This document shows, piece by piece, positions 1 through 8,595 of a stretch of DNA of 37,147 nt; within the stretch, counting starts at the first letter, position 1; each line of letters opens with the position of its first letter. The notes under the pieces were generated by a model, which was not told the DNA's origin, made no database searches, and worked only from the letters and a program-made list of their open reading frames with translations. Position numbers and translations under genes: made by a program. The DNA comes from SAR86 cluster bacterium (GTDB lineage Bacteria; Pseudomonadota; Gammaproteobacteria; Magnimaribacterales; D2472), in contig QOPC01000006.1 in assembly GCA_003331545.1 (NCBI GenBank), positions 1 to 37,147 on the forward strand, read 5' to 3'.

Positions 1-397
1 CCTCGATACGTTCTACATCAAAAAACTCAGCCTCATATAAACCAGACTGTGATGCACTCTGGCCATTCCAAAAATATCCAATACTGTTGCTAGATGCATT
101 ACCTACAGCAAAGTTTCCAATACCTCGAAGTGAGATAGCAGAACCAGAATATGCACCTTTTCCAAATGTTAAAGTTGGAACTGCAAATTGAAGATCTTCG
201 AAATTTTCGAGTTGCTTCATTTCCATATCTTCAGCAGAAATTGCTGTAATGGTTATCGCAGTATCTTGAAGGTTAGTTTCTTTTCTTAAAGCAGTAACTA
301 CAACCTCCTCAACCTCTCTTGCGGAATTATCTTGAGCAATTGCAGGAATTGCAGTAATGGTAAATGCTATTAAAAAAGCATAGAAAAATCTGTTCAT
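1..397 (-). CDS. TonB-dependent outer-membrane receptor, N-terminal part (runs off window)
   Basis: The open frame on the minus strand starts at 397 and continues past base 1, which is why the ORF track omits it. The first 132 residues hold a signal peptide (MNRFFYAFLIAFTITA, likely cut after AIA), then a TonB-box-like stretch (EVEEVVVTALRK), then the start of a plug domain with the typical AISAEDMEM and SLRGIGN segments. Receptors of this family import siderophores, vitamin B12, glycans or other large substrates through an outer-membrane barrel using TonB energy; the substrate cannot be told from this fragment. The start is well supported by a very strong Shine-Dalgarno (AAGGGGGGAG) 3 bases before ATG and an upstream promoter. 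Confidence 0.9.
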   Translation of the reverse strand, partial: MNRFFYAFLIAFTITAIPAIAQDNSAREVEEVVVTALRKETNLQDTAITITAISAEDMEMKQLENFEDLQFAVPTLTFGKGAYSGSAISLRGIGNFAVGNASSNSIGYFWNGQSASQSGLYEAEFFDVERIE

Positions 398-400
398 AAT

Positions 401-410
401 CTCCCCCCTT
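401..410 (-). promoter_or_regulatory. Strong Shine-Dalgarno of the TonB-dependent receptor
   Basis: Read on the minus strand the sequence is AAGGGGGGAG-ATT-ATG. It is the strongest ribosome-binding site in the window, in contrast to the many genes here with none, and it fixes the receptor start at 397. Confidence 0.8.
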
Positions 411-439
411 AAAGTTGATTAAATTGAACTTGTTTCTAA

Positions 440-469
440 ATAATACACCCTATGAATTGGGCATTGCAA
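440..469 (-). promoter_or_regulatory. Predicted sigma70-type promoter for the TonB-dependent receptor
   Basis: On the minus strand a TTGCAA box (469-464) is followed after 18 bases by TATTAT (445-440). Transcription would start near 433, giving a leader of about 35 nt before the ATG at 397. Seen by eye only; the spacing is one base longer than ideal. Confidence 0.5.
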
Positions 470-528
470 TGATTATTATCAAGCTATTTTTAATATAGAT
501 TCTAGTTATTACTATGAATAAATTGTGC

Positions 529-1728
529 TTATTTTAGGTCTGAGGAGCTTTTACCTAAAACTTGCCTAGCAACTATCAATTGTTGAATCTGTTGAGTCCC
601 TTCAAAAATATCTAAAATCTTCGAGTCACGCGAAAATTTTTCAAGCAAATGTTCTTCAGAAAAGCCCTGCATCGAACATATTTCAACACATTTCAAGGAT
701 ATTCTATTCCCAATTCTTCCAGCTTTTGCCTTCCCCATGGAAGCCTCCTTGGAATTGGGCATTTTGTTATCCATCATCCAGGCTGACTTATATACCAGCA
801 ATCTAGCTGCCTCTAATTCTGCTTCCAACATTTCCAATTCATATTGAACAGCTGTTTGCTGATGCATAGAGCCTCCAAATTTATCTTCGTAGCCTTCTTC
901 TGCTAATAAGGCTCGGGTCATGTCCAGTGCAGCTTGACCCAACCCAATTGCCATGCCAGCAACCATGGGTCTTGTATTATCAAAAGTTTGCATAGCGCCA
1001 CCAAAAGATTTTTTAGCAGCATCTATGTCTGTTTCAATCTCTTCCTTGCCACCAAGGAGATTCTCTCGAGGAATTCTACAATTATCAAAAATAAGAGTGG
1101 CAGTATCAGATGCCCTAATTCCTAGTTTTTTTTCAAGCCTTGCGACCGTAAATCCAGGAGTACCTTTTTCAACTAAAAAAGATCTGATTGCGGTCTTGCC
1201 CATGCTCTTATTGAGAGTAGCCCATACAACTACGCAATCGGATCGATCTCCATCGGTTACATAGATCTTTTCTCCATCAATTACCCACTCATCGCCATCT
1301 AACACAGCTGTCGTAGAAATATTCTTTGAATCTGAGCCAGCTGCAGGTTCTGTAATTGCCATGGCAGCCCATCTTTTGCCCCATTTAGCTTTTTGATCTT
1401 TATTACCAACTGCCATTATGGCTGCATTACCAAGACCCGTTCCAGGTCTTGCAAGAAACAGCCCAACATCTCCCCAACACATCTGCTCTAATGAAATAAC
1501 TGCCCATAAATTTCTTCCAGTGAGATCCATAGATTTCACCGAATCTTCACCCACTCCAGTTTCTTTTTTTTGAGCTGCAGCAGCCTGATTGAGTTGCTCC
1601 ATTTCTATTGGTGGTTCATGCTCAGCTTTATCATACTTCCTTGATATTGGACGCAAGATAAACTCTGCCGCCATTCGCATGGTTTCTTGAGTTTTTTGTA
1701 ATTGATCTGGTAATAAGGGATGTATCAT
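529..1728 (-). CDS. Acyl-CoA dehydrogenase (second gene of a pair)
   Basis: FAD-dependent acyl-CoA dehydrogenase, introducing an alpha,beta double bond into an acyl-CoA thioester. It has the flavin/substrate signature AITEPAAGSDS, the middle beta-domain (GFTVARLEKKLGIRASDTA), and a C-terminal helical domain ending in KILDIFEGTQQIQ, where the Glu aligns with the catalytic base of medium-chain acyl-CoA dehydrogenase. The ORF track opens at a TTG (1764) inside the upstream gene. I prefer ATG 1728, which has GGAG about 9 bases upstream and lies 4 bases after the upstream stop, giving 399 aa. It is the downstream partner of the gene at 1733-2854. The substrate is unknown; adjacent pairs in this family often form alpha2beta2 enzymes acting on steroid or branched acyl-CoAs, but that is inference. 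Confidence 0.88.
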   Translation of the reverse strand: MIHPLLPDQLQKTQETMRMAAEFILRPISRKYDKAEHEPPIEMEQLNQAAAAQKKETGVGEDSVKSMDLTGRNLWAVISLEQMCWGDVGLFLARPGTGLGNAAIMAVGNKDQKAKWGKRWAAMAITEPAAGSDSKNISTTAVLDGDEWVIDGEKIYVTDGDRSDCVVVWATLNKSMGKTAIRSFLVEKGTPGFTVARLEKKLGIRASDTATLIFDNCRIPRENLLGGKEEIETDIDAAKKSFGGAMQTFDNTRPMVAGMAIGLGQAALDMTRALLAEEGYEDKFGGSMHQQTAVQYELEMLEAELEAARLLVYKSAWMMDNKMPNSKEASMGKAKAGRIGNRISLKCVEICSMQGFSEEHLLEKFSRDSKILDIFEGTQQIQQLIVARQVLGKSSSDLK

Positions 1729-1732
1729 TTTT

Positions 1733-2854
1733 TTAAACTCCTGCTCCTGCTTCGAATATTCCAACAGCTCTTAGATTTCTGTACCAAAGCTCAACTGGAT
1801 GCTCATGTGTAAAACCATGACCACCAAGTAACTGAACCCCATCAGTTCCTATTTTCATTCCATGGTGAGATGCAAATCTGTGCGTGAGAGAGGCTTGCTT
1901 ATGAAAATCTACATTAAGATCTTTCAAGGCTGCAGATTTATATACCATTAATCTTAAAGCTTCTGTTTCTATAGCCATATCAGCGATCATAAATGCCACA
2001 GATTGACGATTTGAAATAGGTTCATCAAACGCAACTCTTTCATTGGTATATGGGACTACATAGTCTAGAACGGCTTGACATACTCCCAAAGCTAAAGCTG
2101 ACATACCAATCCTAGAAGAGTCTACTAGTGATTTAAAATCTATAGAATAATTATGGCCCCCTAGTTTTTGAGAAGCATTAATCTTGCAATTAGATAGATT
2201 AATTTTTGAAAAAGGCATGCCTTTTAATCCCATATATTCAGTTTTTGAGAGTTCAACACCCTTTTGATCTTTGCTTACAAAATATAAATCACATGCCCCT
2301 GATTCATCAGATGCAGAAATCAAATAAGTCTTAGCGTGTTCTCCAAAAGCAATGCCCATTTTTGAGCCATTGAGAATAATATCTTCTCCACTTTCTTCCG
2401 CAAGCACGCTTGACTGGTATGGATCAGTTGAAAATGTTGCATTATTGATTCCTAGACCAATATGAAACATTGATCCATTAACAAACTCAGGTAAAAATTC
2501 AGCTTTCTGCTCTTCGCTGGCATGCTCAGCAATGATTTGTGCGACAAGCAATGGAACAGAGACAGACATTGCTAGTGACATATCTCCGTATGCTAGTGCT
2601 TCAAGAGCTAATGCATTAGAGACAGAATCTTGTTGTAAACCCAAACCGCCATAAGCCTCTGGAATAATGAGAGGAATAAGATCTAATGCTTTAATCTTCT
2701 GCAGCAACTCTTCGCTCGGCTTCCCAGCATTCTCTGCATCCCTCGCATTGGGTCTAAGCTCTGTTTCTGCAAACTTCCTAAGCATGTCCCAAGTCATTTG
2801 CTGTTCTTCAGAAAGCGAAATATCAAATGGGTGGTCTGTAGTGTAATCTTGCAT
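1733..2854 (-). CDS. Acyl-CoA dehydrogenase (first gene of a pair)
   Basis: A 373-aa acyl-CoA dehydrogenase. The N-terminal helical domain (LSEEQQMTWDMLRKFAETELRP, IPEAYGGLGL), the middle beta-domain and the C-terminal helical domain (QLLGGHGFTHEHPVELWYRNLRA) are all present. The flavin-binding middle segment is less canonical than in its partner: no clear TEPxAGSD is visible, only NATFSTDPYQSS. The protein stops at IFEAGAGV, a few residues after the Glu that would align with the catalytic base, so the usual final helix is short. It starts the two-gene unit, with a promoter about 60-85 bases upstream and no clear Shine-Dalgarno. A divergent, possibly non-equivalent subunit of a heteromeric dehydrogenase is a reasonable guess, not a proof. 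Confidence 0.85.
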   Translation of the reverse strand: MQDYTTDHPFDISLSEEQQMTWDMLRKFAETELRPNARDAENAGKPSEELLQKIKALDLIPLIIPEAYGGLGLQQDSVSNALALEALAYGDMSLAMSVSVPLLVAQIIAEHASEEQKAEFLPEFVNGSMFHIGLGINNATFSTDPYQSSVLAEESGEDIILNGSKMGIAFGEHAKTYLISASDESGACDLYFVSKDQKGVELSKTEYMGLKGMPFSKINLSNCKINASQKLGGHNYSIDFKSLVDSSRIGMSALALGVCQAVLDYVVPYTNERVAFDEPISNRQSVAFMIADMAIETEALRLMVYKSAALKDLNVDFHKQASLTHRFASHHGMKIGTDGVQLLGGHGFTHEHPVELWYRNLRAVGIFEAGAGV

Positions 2855-2911
2855 AGTTTTTTGCGATGAATTTAAAGCCGATTACTTGTAAAAGTAAAAC
2901 ATTGTGCAAAG

Positions 2912-2940
2912 ATATTAAAGGTATTAATCAGCCAAATCAA
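2912..2940 (-). promoter_or_regulatory. Predicted promoter of the acyl-CoA dehydrogenase pair
   Basis: On the minus strand TTGATT (2940-2935), 17 bases, then TAATAT (2917-2912). This is a near-ideal sigma70 layout in the 163-bp divergent spacer between the dehydrogenases and nth. The predicted start is near 2905, leaving a leader of about 50 nt. Confidence 0.5.
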
Positions 2941-3005
2941 CGACTATTGATACTGCGAATATTCATAAATCTGAAATATAAAATGCTAAGGCTTCCATAG
3001 CTAAC

Positions 3006-3011
3006 TATAAT
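3006..3011 (+). promoter_or_regulatory. Possible -10 box for nth
   Basis: A perfect TATAAT lies only 6 bases before the nth ATG at 3018. If used, the mRNA would begin at or next to the start codon and be leaderless. There is no convincing -35 box 16-18 bases upstream (atgcta), so this is weak. Confidence 0.25.
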
Positions 3012-3017
3012 TAATAA

Positions 3018-3671
3018 ATGACCAGAGCAGAAAGAGCATCTATCGTATTAAAAATATTATGCGATCATTATCCTGAAACCCCCGTACCCCTTGATCATAA
3101 AGATCACTTCACACTTTTGGTTGCGGTGCTGCTGTCAGCACAATGTACTGATGAAAGAGTAAATAAAGTAACTCCAAAGCTCTTTAAACTTGCTGACAAT
3201 GCGAAAGAAATGAGAAAAAAGAGTCCAGAGAAAATATATGAAATCATCAAGCCATGTGGGCTTGGGCCTCAGAAATCTAAAGCAATTCACAAACTGTCTA
3301 ATATTTTGTGTGACCTCTATGATGGAGAGGTTCCAGATGACATGAAAGCGCTTGAAAAATTACCAGGAGTTGGACATAAAACTGCGTCGGTTGTAATTAG
3401 TCAAGGCTTTGGACATCCAGCTTTTCCAGTAGATACTCACATCCACAGACTGGCGCAAAGATGGGGTTTAACTAAAGGATTAAATGTTAAGCAAACTGAA
3501 AAAGACCTAAAAAAAATATTTCCAAAGGAAACTTGGAACAAACTCCATCTTCAAATCATATTTTGGGGAAGAGAGTTCTGTCAGGCACAACAGTGTTATG
3601 GAATAAAATGTAAAATTTGCAAAGCAACTTTTCCTAAAAGATCACGCGCTTTTTCCCACAAAAAGCCATAG
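3018..3671 (+). CDS. nth: Endonuclease III, DNA glycosylase/AP lyase
   Basis: Removes oxidised pyrimidines and nicks abasic sites in base-excision repair. The 217-aa protein has the helix-hairpin-helix LPGVGHKTA with the catalytic lysine (K121, E. coli K120) and the catalytic aspartate in VDTHIHR (D139, E. coli D138). Four C-terminal cysteines (188, 193, 198, 201) should hold the [4Fe-4S] cluster, but their spacing C-x4-C-x4-C-x2-C is not the classical C-x6-C-x2-C-x5-C. The first M is used because no other ATG precedes the conserved N-terminal helices. No Shine-Dalgarno is visible. glyA follows after 54 bp, so the two may be co-transcribed. Confidence 0.93.
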   Translation: MTRAERASIVLKILCDHYPETPVPLDHKDHFTLLVAVLLSAQCTDERVNKVTPKLFKLADNAKEMRKKSPEKIYEIIKPCGLGPQKSKAIHKLSNILCDLYDGEVPDDMKALEKLPGVGHKTASVVISQGFGHPAFPVDTHIHRLAQRWGLTKGLNVKQTEKDLKKIFPKETWNKLHLQIIFWGREFCQAQQCYGIKCKICKATFPKRSRAFSHKKP

Positions 3672-3725
3672 ATAATTTAGAATAAGCTTTTCAATTTTTA
3701 TTAATTAATACTTTTGGAGTAGTCA

Positions 3726-5000
3726 ATGGGATCTAGAGCCGATTCAATTTTTGCTAATCAACAAACAATAGAAAATTATGATGCTGAACTTTGGCGGGCC
3801 CTGAATCAAGAGTCTACTCGCCAAGAGGAGCACATAGAACTTATAGCGTCAGAAAATTATGCCAGCCAAAGAGTGATGGAGGCCCAGGGTGGAGTTCTAA
3901 CTAACAAATATGCTGAGGGCTATCCTCATAAGAGATATTATGGCGGTTGTGAATACGTTGATGTGGCTGAAGAGATAGCTATTAGTAGAGCTAAAGATCT
4001 ATTTAAGGCAGATTATGCAAATGTTCAACCTCATGCTGGATCATCAGCAAATGCTGCTGCCTTTTTAGCGATGCTTGAGCCCAATGATAAGATCCTTGGC
4101 ATGAGCCTTGATCATGGTGGTCATTTAACTCATGGAGCAAAAGTTAACTTTTCTGGAAAAAACTATACAGCATTTCAATATGGGCTTAATTCAGAAACAT
4201 ATGAAATTGATTATGATCAGGTTCGAGATTTAGCAAAAAAAAATAATCCAAAAATGATTATTGCAGGTTTCTCAGCTTTTTCAGGCATCATAGATTGGAA
4301 GATTTTTAGAGACATATGTGATGAAGTGGGATCATATTTTTTGGTAGATATGGCTCATGTTTCAGGTCTAGTCGCAGCAGGCTTATATCCCTCCCCAGTT
4401 CCATATGCTGATGTGGTTACTTCTACAACTCACAAAACACTTAGAGGACCTAGATCAGGAATTATTATTGCCAAATCCAATGAAACACTTGAAAAAAAAT
4501 TAAATTCTGGCGTATTCCCTGGATCGCAGGGTGGACCACTAATGCATGTAATAGCTGCAAAAGCTGTTTGCTTTAAAGAAGCTCTAGAGCCAGAGTTCAA
4601 AACGTACATTCAACAAGTTATGGATAATGCAAAATTAATGTGCAAAGTAATTCAAGATAGAGGAATCGATGTTGTGTCGGGAAAAACTGAAAATCATATC
4701 GTTTTAATGGATTTAAGGAGCAAGGGTTTAACAGGTAAGGAAGTCGAGCATGCACTTGGGCAAGCAAACATTACTGTCAATAAAAATGCTGTTCCTAATG
4801 ATCCTCAATCTCCATTTGTAACATCAGGAATTCGACTAGGAACACCAGCAATTACAACAAGAGGTTTTAGTAATAATGAGGTGGAAATATTAACCAATTG
4901 GATTTGTGATATTGTGTTAGACCTTGGTAACGAAAATAAAATCGATACCATAAGAGATAAAGTAGTTGAAATGTGTTCAAGGTTCCCTGTCTATAAGTAA
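3726..5000 (+). CDS. glyA: Serine hydroxymethyltransferase
   Basis: PLP enzyme interconverting serine plus tetrahydrofolate with glycine plus 5,10-methylene-tetrahydrofolate, the main source of one-carbon units. The 424-aa length is typical. The PLP lysine sits in [14 protein letters not shown] (K237), and the family signatures [17 protein letters not shown] and LVDMAHVSG are intact. The start is supported by GGAG seven bases before ATG. It is followed after 3 bases by nrdR, an arrangement conserved in many proteobacteria. Confidence 0.97.
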   Translation: MGSRADSIFANQQTIENYDAELWRALNQESTRQEEHIELIASENYASQRVMEAQGGVLTNKYAEGYPHKRYYGGCEYVDVAEEIAISRAKDLFKADYANVQPHAGSSANAAAFLAMLEPNDKILGMSLDHGGHLTHGAKVNFSGKNYTAFQYGLNSETYEIDYDQVRDLAKKNNPKMIIAGFSAFSGIIDWKIFRDICDEVGSYFLVDMAHVSGLVAAGLYPSPVPYADVVTSTTHKTLRGPRSGIIIAKSNETLEKKLNSGVFPGSQGGPLMHVIAAKAVCFKEALEPEFKTYIQQVMDNAKLMCKVIQDRGIDVVSGKTENHIVLMDLRSKGLTGKEVEHALGQANITVNKNAVPNDPQSPFVTSGIRLGTPAITTRGFSNNEVEILTNWICDIVLDLGNENKIDTIRDKVVEMCSRFPVYK

Positions 5001-5003
5001 AAA

Positions 5004-5483
5004 ATGTTTTGTCCTTTCTGCCAAGCCCAAGATACTAAAGTCATTGACTCTAGGCTTGTTGGCGATGGATCGCAAATTAGAAGAAGAAGAGAATGTGAGG
5101 TCTGTCATGCACGGTTCACTACATTTGAAACAGCTGATCTTGCACTTCCAAGGATTGTAAAAAGTGATGGTGAGAGACAACCATTTAATGGGGTCAAGCT
5201 TAAAGCAGGAATGCTTAGAGCTCTTGAAAAAAGACCTCTTTCTGCCGAGGAGGTCGATGGAATCTTTGGAAGTATTTTGACCGAAATACGCCAACTCGGA
5301 GAAAGAGAAATCCCATCTCGCCAACTCGGTGAAATCGTAATGCGCAACCTAAAAAGAGTTGATCAAGTTGCATATGTAAGATTTGCCTCAGTTTATCGAG
5401 ATTTTCAAGATATCAAAGAATTTGCTGAGGAAATATCTTCATTGTCTAAAGAAAGACAAAAAAAAACTAAGAAGGAAATATGA
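5004..5483 (+). CDS. nrdR: Transcriptional repressor NrdR
   Basis: Zinc-ribbon/ATP-cone repressor of ribonucleotide reductase genes. Cysteines 3, 6, 31 and 34 (CPFC and CEVC) form the N-terminal zinc ribbon; RRRREC and ARFTTFET are family hallmarks. An ATP-cone of about 90 residues follows ([17 protein letters not shown] onward), which senses (d)ATP. The length of 159 aa is normal. It lies between glyA and ribD, overlapping the ribD start by 4 bases (ATGA), so it is part of the riboflavin operon by translation coupling. No Shine-Dalgarno is visible in the short glyA-nrdR gap. Confidence 0.96.
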   Translation: MFCPFCQAQDTKVIDSRLVGDGSQIRRRRECEVCHARFTTFETADLALPRIVKSDGERQPFNGVKLKAGMLRALEKRPLSAEEVDGIFGSILTEIRQLGEREIPSRQLGEIVMRNLKRVDQVAYVRFASVYRDFQDIKEFAEEISSLSKERQKKTKKEI

Positions 5484-6592
5484 ATAAATGCGAGTTTATG
5501 GCTCGGGCCATTGACCTTGCAAAGAAGGGTAAGCTGAAAACTCAACCAAATCCAATGGTCGGTTGTGTCATTGTAAAAAATAACAAAGTTGTAGGTGAAG
5601 GTTGGCATAAAGAATATGGCAAAGATCATGCTGAGATTAATGCTATCAAGGACTGCAAGAAAAAATTCGGTGCTAAAAAAGCAATTAAGCTTATTGCCGG
5701 TGCAGACATGTATGTAAACCTTGAACCATGCTCAATAGAAAAAAATACTCCTCCTTGCGCAAATACACTTATTAAATACAACATTAAAAGGTTATTTTGT
5801 GGAACCCTCGATCCAAACCCCAAAATTAATGGGCGAGGCATCAAGTCTTTAAATAATGCAGGAATTGAAACAAACGTTGGACTCCTAAAAGATGAATGCA
5901 AAGAGCTAAATCGTGTTTTTTTTGTTAATCAAAAAAAATCCCGCCCCTATATAATTTTAAAAAGTGCCCAATCAATTGATGGAAAAATAGCCCTCAAAAA
6001 CGGAAATAGTAAATGGATCTCAAATCCTGGGTCACGCAGAAATAGTCATCATCTTCGATCAAGGGTAAAAGGTATTCTAGTTGGAAGAAAGACTGCTGAA
6101 GAGGATAATCCCTCCCTAACAATAAGATTGAGCAAAAAAGAATTGAATCTCAATAAAGGTGACTCTATTAAACAACCGGTCAAGATTATTCTGGGAAATC
6201 TTAAGAAATCTAAAAAAGTTAATAAGATTTTTTCAAAAAACTCAAAGGTTATTATAGGATCAAGAATGTTAGCAAAAAATGTTAGTGGTATTGAATACAT
6301 CAAATATGATGATAAAAATTTTTTAGAAGAATTCATGAAAGATCTTTATGAAAAGGATATTTCTAGTATTTTGGTTGAGGGTGGTCAGAAGACTATAAAT
6401 GCATTCATTGCTAATAATTTATTTGATGAATTAGTGCTATATACTGCACCCACGTTTTTAGGGAAAGAAAGTATTCAAACCTTAGGCTTAAGGGCGCCAA
6501 AATCTATGAAACATTTGAAAAGATTAAAGATGGCAAAAGTTGAAATATTTAATGATGATATTAAAACAACCTATTTCAATGGAAAAATTTAA
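5480..6592 (+). CDS. ribD: Bifunctional riboflavin deaminase/reductase RibD
   Basis: Carries out steps two and three of riboflavin synthesis: deamination of the diaminopyrimidine, then side-chain reduction with NADPH. The deaminase domain (about residues 1-145) has the zinc site H50-A-E52 and C84-x8-C93 ([11 protein letters not shown]). The reductase domain follows, with [17 protein letters not shown] and [13 protein letters not shown]. It is 370 aa, typical length. AAGGA precedes the ATG, which overlaps the nrdR stop. Unusually, the next gene is ribBA after 34 bp; the riboflavin synthase gene (ribE) that normally sits here is absent. Confidence 0.96.
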   Translation: MNKCEFMARAIDLAKKGKLKTQPNPMVGCVIVKNNKVVGEGWHKEYGKDHAEINAIKDCKKKFGAKKAIKLIAGADMYVNLEPCSIEKNTPPCANTLIKYNIKRLFCGTLDPNPKINGRGIKSLNNAGIETNVGLLKDECKELNRVFFVNQKKSRPYIILKSAQSIDGKIALKNGNSKWISNPGSRRNSHHLRSRVKGILVGRKTAEEDNPSLTIRLSKKELNLNKGDSIKQPVKIILGNLKKSKKVNKIFSKNSKVIIGSRMLAKNVSGIEYIKYDDKNFLEEFMKDLYEKDISSILVEGGQKTINAFIANNLFDELVLYTAPTFLGKESIQTLGLRAPKSMKHLKRLKMAKVEIFNDDIKTTYFNGKI

Positions 6593-6626
6593 TTGTTTTT
6601 AAACATTTAATGCTTATATAGAAAAA

Positions 6627-7703
6627 ATGGAATTTAATAAGACTGAAGAAATCATTCAAGACATTGCAGCTGGGAAGATGGTTATATTGATTGATGATGA
6701 AGATAGGGAAAATGAGGGTGACTTAGTTTGTGCTGCAGAGTTGATAGATGATCAAAAAATAAATTTTATGATTAGTAAAGCTAGAGGCTTGGTATGTTTA
6801 CCGCTATCACCTGATAAATGTGATCAACTTAATCTTCCAATGATGACAAATAATAATCGAGCTAAGCATGGCACAGGATTTACAGTTTCTATTGAAGCTG
6901 CCAAAGGAATTTCTACTGGAATTTCAGCCGAAGACAGAGCCAGAACCATAAAAGCTGCTGCTAAAAAAAATGCTAAGGCTGAAGATATAGTTCAACCTGG
7001 ACACATATTTCCCTTAAGAGCTTTTGAAGGGGGAGTCTTGAGTCGAGCCGGTCATACTGAAGCAGCATGTGATTTAGCGAGATTGGCTGGTTTAGAAGAA
7101 GCTGGAGTTATTTGTGAAATTATGAATGATGACGGCAGCATGGCAAGAAGAGACGATCTACTTAAATTTGCTAAAAAAAATGAGATGAAGATTGGAACAA
7201 TAGCTGATTTGATTCATTATCGAACTCTCAAGGAAAAATCAGTCCATCTGGAATATTCTAAGGCAGTAGAAATCCATGGTATCCAATTTGAACTATCTGC
7301 TTGGAGGGATAGCATATTTGATAATCTCCATTTGGCATTTGTTAAAGGAAATCCAAGCTCAACTCAGTCTCCGCTGGTCCGCGTGCACGTTCCAAACACA
7401 TTGCATGACCTGATTGGTATTGAAGATTTCGGGGAAAGGCTTAGTTTAGAGAAAGCTTTTAAAAGAATTGGGGAAGAAGAATCTGGTGTTTTGCTTTTAA
7501 TTGGTAACTACCAGAATGCTGATAGCATCATGAATGATCTTAAGGGAACAAAATCAACAGTTAAGCCAGAAACTAAGACAGTAGGAATAGGGTCTCAAAT
7601 TCTGAAAGAACTTGGCCTTAAAAATATTAAGCTTCTAGCAACTCCTTTGAAGTATCCTTCTTTATCTGGATTTGACCTTGAAGTTACAGGATTCGAACAA
7701 TGA
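6627..7703 (+). CDS. ribBA: 3,4-dihydroxy-2-butanone-4-phosphate synthase with degenerate GTP cyclohydrolase II domain (RibBX type)
   Basis: The N-terminal domain (about 1-200) is an intact DHBP synthase that makes the four-carbon precursor of riboflavin from ribulose 5-phosphate: VILIDDEDRENEGD, GTGFTVSIEAA, RAGHTEA and IMNDDGSMAR are all present. The C-terminal region (about 205-358) has the fold-level pattern of GTP cyclohydrolase II (VRVHVPNTLHDL, VGIGSQILKELG) but lacks the three zinc cysteines and the SECLTGD..SLRCDCG segment. It therefore should not have cyclohydrolase activity; a separate RibA is expected elsewhere. This resembles described RibBX proteins. It overlaps ribH by 4 bases (ATGA). 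Confidence 0.93.
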   Translation: MEFNKTEEIIQDIAAGKMVILIDDEDRENEGDLVCAAELIDDQKINFMISKARGLVCLPLSPDKCDQLNLPMMTNNNRAKHGTGFTVSIEAAKGISTGISAEDRARTIKAAAKKNAKAEDIVQPGHIFPLRAFEGGVLSRAGHTEAACDLARLAGLEEAGVICEIMNDDGSMARRDDLLKFAKKNEMKIGTIADLIHYRTLKEKSVHLEYSKAVEIHGIQFELSAWRDSIFDNLHLAFVKGNPSSTQSPLVRVHVPNTLHDLIGIEDFGERLSLEKAFKRIGEEESGVLLLIGNYQNADSIMNDLKGTKSTVKPETKTVGIGSQILKELGLKNIKLLATPLKYPSLSGFDLEVTGFEQ

Positions 7704-8146
7704 ACAAAGATGGGTTCTCATTCTCAACAGAAAATATTAACGTTGATCAAAAAATTACAATTGTTGCATCCAAATGGAATGCTGAACTAGTTCAAGAACT
7801 TATAAAATCAGGAAGCGCTCATTTAGAGGCACTAGGTATATCTAATTTTAAAATAGTTTATGTTCCAGGCGCATGGGAGCTAGTCCATGCGGCTCAACGA
7901 GAATTAGCTCATGCAGATGGAGTCATCGCCTTTGGAGTAGTAATTAGAGGAGAAACAACACATTATGAGCTAATTTCGGAATCAGTTGCTCAAGGATTAA
8001 TGCAAGTAAGCATTAATGCAGAAAAGCCTATCGCTTTTGGTTTAATCGCCTCGGAAAATCTACATCAAGCAAAAGAAAGGGTTAGTCCTAAAAAACTAAA
8101 CAAAGGTAGGGAGATTGCTCAATCACTTGTCGAAATGCTGAGATAA
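7700..8146 (+). CDS. ribH: 6,7-dimethyl-8-ribityllumazine synthase
   Basis: Condenses the RibD pyrimidine product with the DHBP four-carbon unit to form lumazine. The 148-aa protein has the aromatic/substrate loop SKWNAELV, the VPGAWELV strand and the phosphate/catalytic segment GVVIRGETTHYE. The C-terminal part is somewhat divergent (FGLIASENLHQAKERV, where most homologues have FGVLT..) but keeps NKGREIA. It is translationally coupled to ribBA and followed after 5 bases by nusB. Confidence 0.95.
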   Translation: MNKDGFSFSTENINVDQKITIVASKWNAELVQELIKSGSAHLEALGISNFKIVYVPGAWELVHAAQRELAHADGVIAFGVVIRGETTHYELISESVAQGLMQVSINAEKPIAFGLIASENLHQAKERVSPKKLNKGREIAQSLVEMLR

Positions 8147-8151
8147 AAATT

Positions 8152-8595
8152 ATGTCAAAAAATCTCGGTAAATTTAAACAAGAGCTTCAAACACGTGAAT
8201 GTTTGGTCCAAGCTATTTTTCAGTACTTATTTCATGAATCAAACTTACATTTTTTAATAGATCAATTTCTTAAAGAAAATACTCCAAAAAAAATAAGCTT
8301 TGACTACTTTAAACAAAGGTTAGAAAATATTTTTGAGCAATCAGACGACTTAAAAAAAATTACTGGTGCCTTCAAGAGTGACAAAGACGAGAACCTTGAG
8401 ATAATCGATGAGGCAATTCTTTGGCTAGGTATTGTTGAAATTCGTGCCAATGAGCTTGATCATCCTATTGTTATTGATGAATGCATCAGACTTGCAAAGA
8501 AATTCTCCAATCCAAATTCATATAAGTTTATTAATGCTAAACTTGATGAGTGGCTAAAAACAAATCAAGCAGACTGGCTTAAGAAGAATAGTTGA
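8152..8595 (+). CDS. nusB: Transcription antitermination factor NusB
   Basis: RNA-binding factor of the rRNA antitermination complex, partner of NusE/S10. The 147-aa protein begins with a KQELQTRECLVQAIFQYLF helix matching the family RxxAxQxLYQ pattern and ends with the diagnostic IVIDECIRLAKKFSN..SYKFINAKLDEW. Its position after ribH is the usual one; thiL, often next, is absent. The 3' end overlaps the convergent DUF3604 gene by 17 bp, leaving no room for a dedicated terminator. Confidence 0.93.
   Translation: MSKNLGKFKQELQTRECLVQAIFQYLFHESNLHFLIDQFLKENTPKKISFDYFKQRLENIFEQSDDLKKITGAFKSDKDENLEIIDEAILWLGIVEIRANELDHPIVIDECIRLAKKFSNPNSYKFINAKLDEWLKTNQADWLKKNS

Noticed and set aside
1729-1764. 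TTG start at 1764 for the second acyl-CoA dehydrogenase, overlapping the upstream gene by 32 bp
   Set aside because: ATG at 1728 has a GGAG site 9 bases upstream and sits 4 bases after the upstream stop; the extra residues are not part of the family N-terminus.
5289-5329. CGCCAACTCGG repeated 30 bp apart in nrdR
   Set aside because: It encodes the two RQLGE segments that are normal for NrdR, so it is explained by protein sequence.
6593-6626. Possible FMN riboswitch before ribBA
   Set aside because: Only 34 A/T-rich bases are available, far too short for the conserved RFN element.
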